This document shows, one piece after another, positions 11,737 through 11,942 of a DNA stretch of 11,942 bases (its first letter is position 1; each line of letters opens with the position of its first letter). The DNA comes from Gammaproteobacteria bacterium (GTDB taxonomy: Bacteria; Pseudomonadota; Gammaproteobacteria; Steroidobacterales; Rariloculaceae), in NCBI GenBank assembly GCA_004357505.1, contig SMWC01000086.1, forward strand, positions 1-11,942, written 5' to 3'. The notes under the pieces are model-generated. The model had not been told where the DNA came from. It saw only the letters and a program-made list of their open reading frames with translations, and did not search any database. The translations under genes were made by a program, and so were the position numbers.

Positions 11737-11942
11737 TCGGAACAGGTAAATACCTCCCCGAGCGAGTTCTGACCAACCTCGATCTCGAGACGATCGTGGA
11801 TACGACGGCTGAGTGGATTCGGACTCGTACCGGGATCGAGCAACGCCACGTTGCTGCGGATGACGAGACGACCAGTGATTTGGCCTATCATGCTTCGCTT
11901 GCTGCTATGGATATGGCAGGCGTGGGCCCACAGGAGATCGAC
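11721..11942 (+). CDS. fabH: Beta-ketoacyl-ACP synthase III (FabH), N-terminal fragment
   Basis: Partial gene: the frame is open from ATG 11721 to the window end, giving 74 residues. MYSRIIGTGKYLPE and EWIRTRTGIEQRH match E. coli FabH (MYTKIIGTGSYLPEQ and DEWIVTRTGIRERH). W32 and R36, which contact the CoA substrate, are at the family positions. The catalytic cysteine (about residue 112) and the His-Asn pair lie beyond the window. FabH condenses acetyl-CoA with malonyl-ACP to start fatty acid elongation. The start overlaps plsX by 16 nt, in another frame; GAGGA at 11704-11708 lies 12 nt upstream and may serve as ribosome binding site. The order rpmF-plsX-fabH is conserved in many proteobacteria. 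Confidence 0.93.
   Translation, partial: MYSRIIGTGKYLPERVLTNLDLETIVDTTAEWIRTRTGIEQRHVAADDETTSDLAYHASLAAMDMAGVGPQEID

Noticed and set aside
1..11942. A horizontally acquired or novel defence/mobile system
   Set aside because: Every substantial gene is a conserved housekeeping gene in a known order. No transposase, integrase, tRNA boundary, direct repeats or unfamiliar gene cluster is seen.

Overview
This window is a conserved chromosomal housekeeping region of a gammaproteobacterium. The proteins resemble E. coli and Pseudomonas orthologues so closely that most catalytic residues can be read at family positions: RNase E R169/D302/D345/C403-C406, FabH W32/R36, RluC HRLDRGTSG and an MsbA ABC cassette. 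The base composition is moderately GC-rich. The MsbA, LpxK and KdsB genes imply a lipopolysaccharide-bearing outer membrane. No species can be named. Gene order (comEC-exbB-exbD-msbA-lpxK-kdsB-ptp, then rne, rluC, maf, yceD-rpmF-plsX-fabH) would fit a Chromatiales/Pseudomonas-type lineage.

Region 1 (1-5438, + strand) is a tight envelope operon. It holds the 3' end of comEC, the exbB/exbD proton-channel pair, msbA (lipid A flippase), lpxK (lipid A 4'-kinase), kdsB (CMP-Kdo synthetase) and a low-molecular-weight tyrosine phosphatase. The genes overlap or are separated by 2-47 nt, and several ribosome binding sites lie across or just before the upstream stop codon.

Region 2 (5497-7947, - strand) is rne, which converges on the phosphatase gene and is read divergently from rluC. 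The 369-bp rne/rluC gap holds no convincing gene and probably carries both promoters and the rne leader.

Region 3 (8317-11942) holds rluC (+), maf/yceF (-, its 3' end overlapping that of rluC by 52 nt), and the divergent + strand cluster yceD-rpmF-plsX-fabH. That cluster couples a ribosomal protein gene to the start of fatty acid and phospholipid synthesis. fabH runs off the window. The best promoter in the window (TTGACA-17-TATCAT) precedes yceD and sits so close to its likely ATG that the transcript would be nearly leaderless.

I found no CRISPR array, tRNA or rRNA gene, insertion sequence, prophage gene, toxin-antitoxin pair or defence system, and no sign of an undescribed multi-gene system. 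The points worth checking are fine-scale: the yceD promoter/start, the rluC/maf overlap, a perfect stem-loop inside rne, non-ATG starts of lpxK and kdsB, and tonB-less exbBD in a lipopolysaccharide operon.
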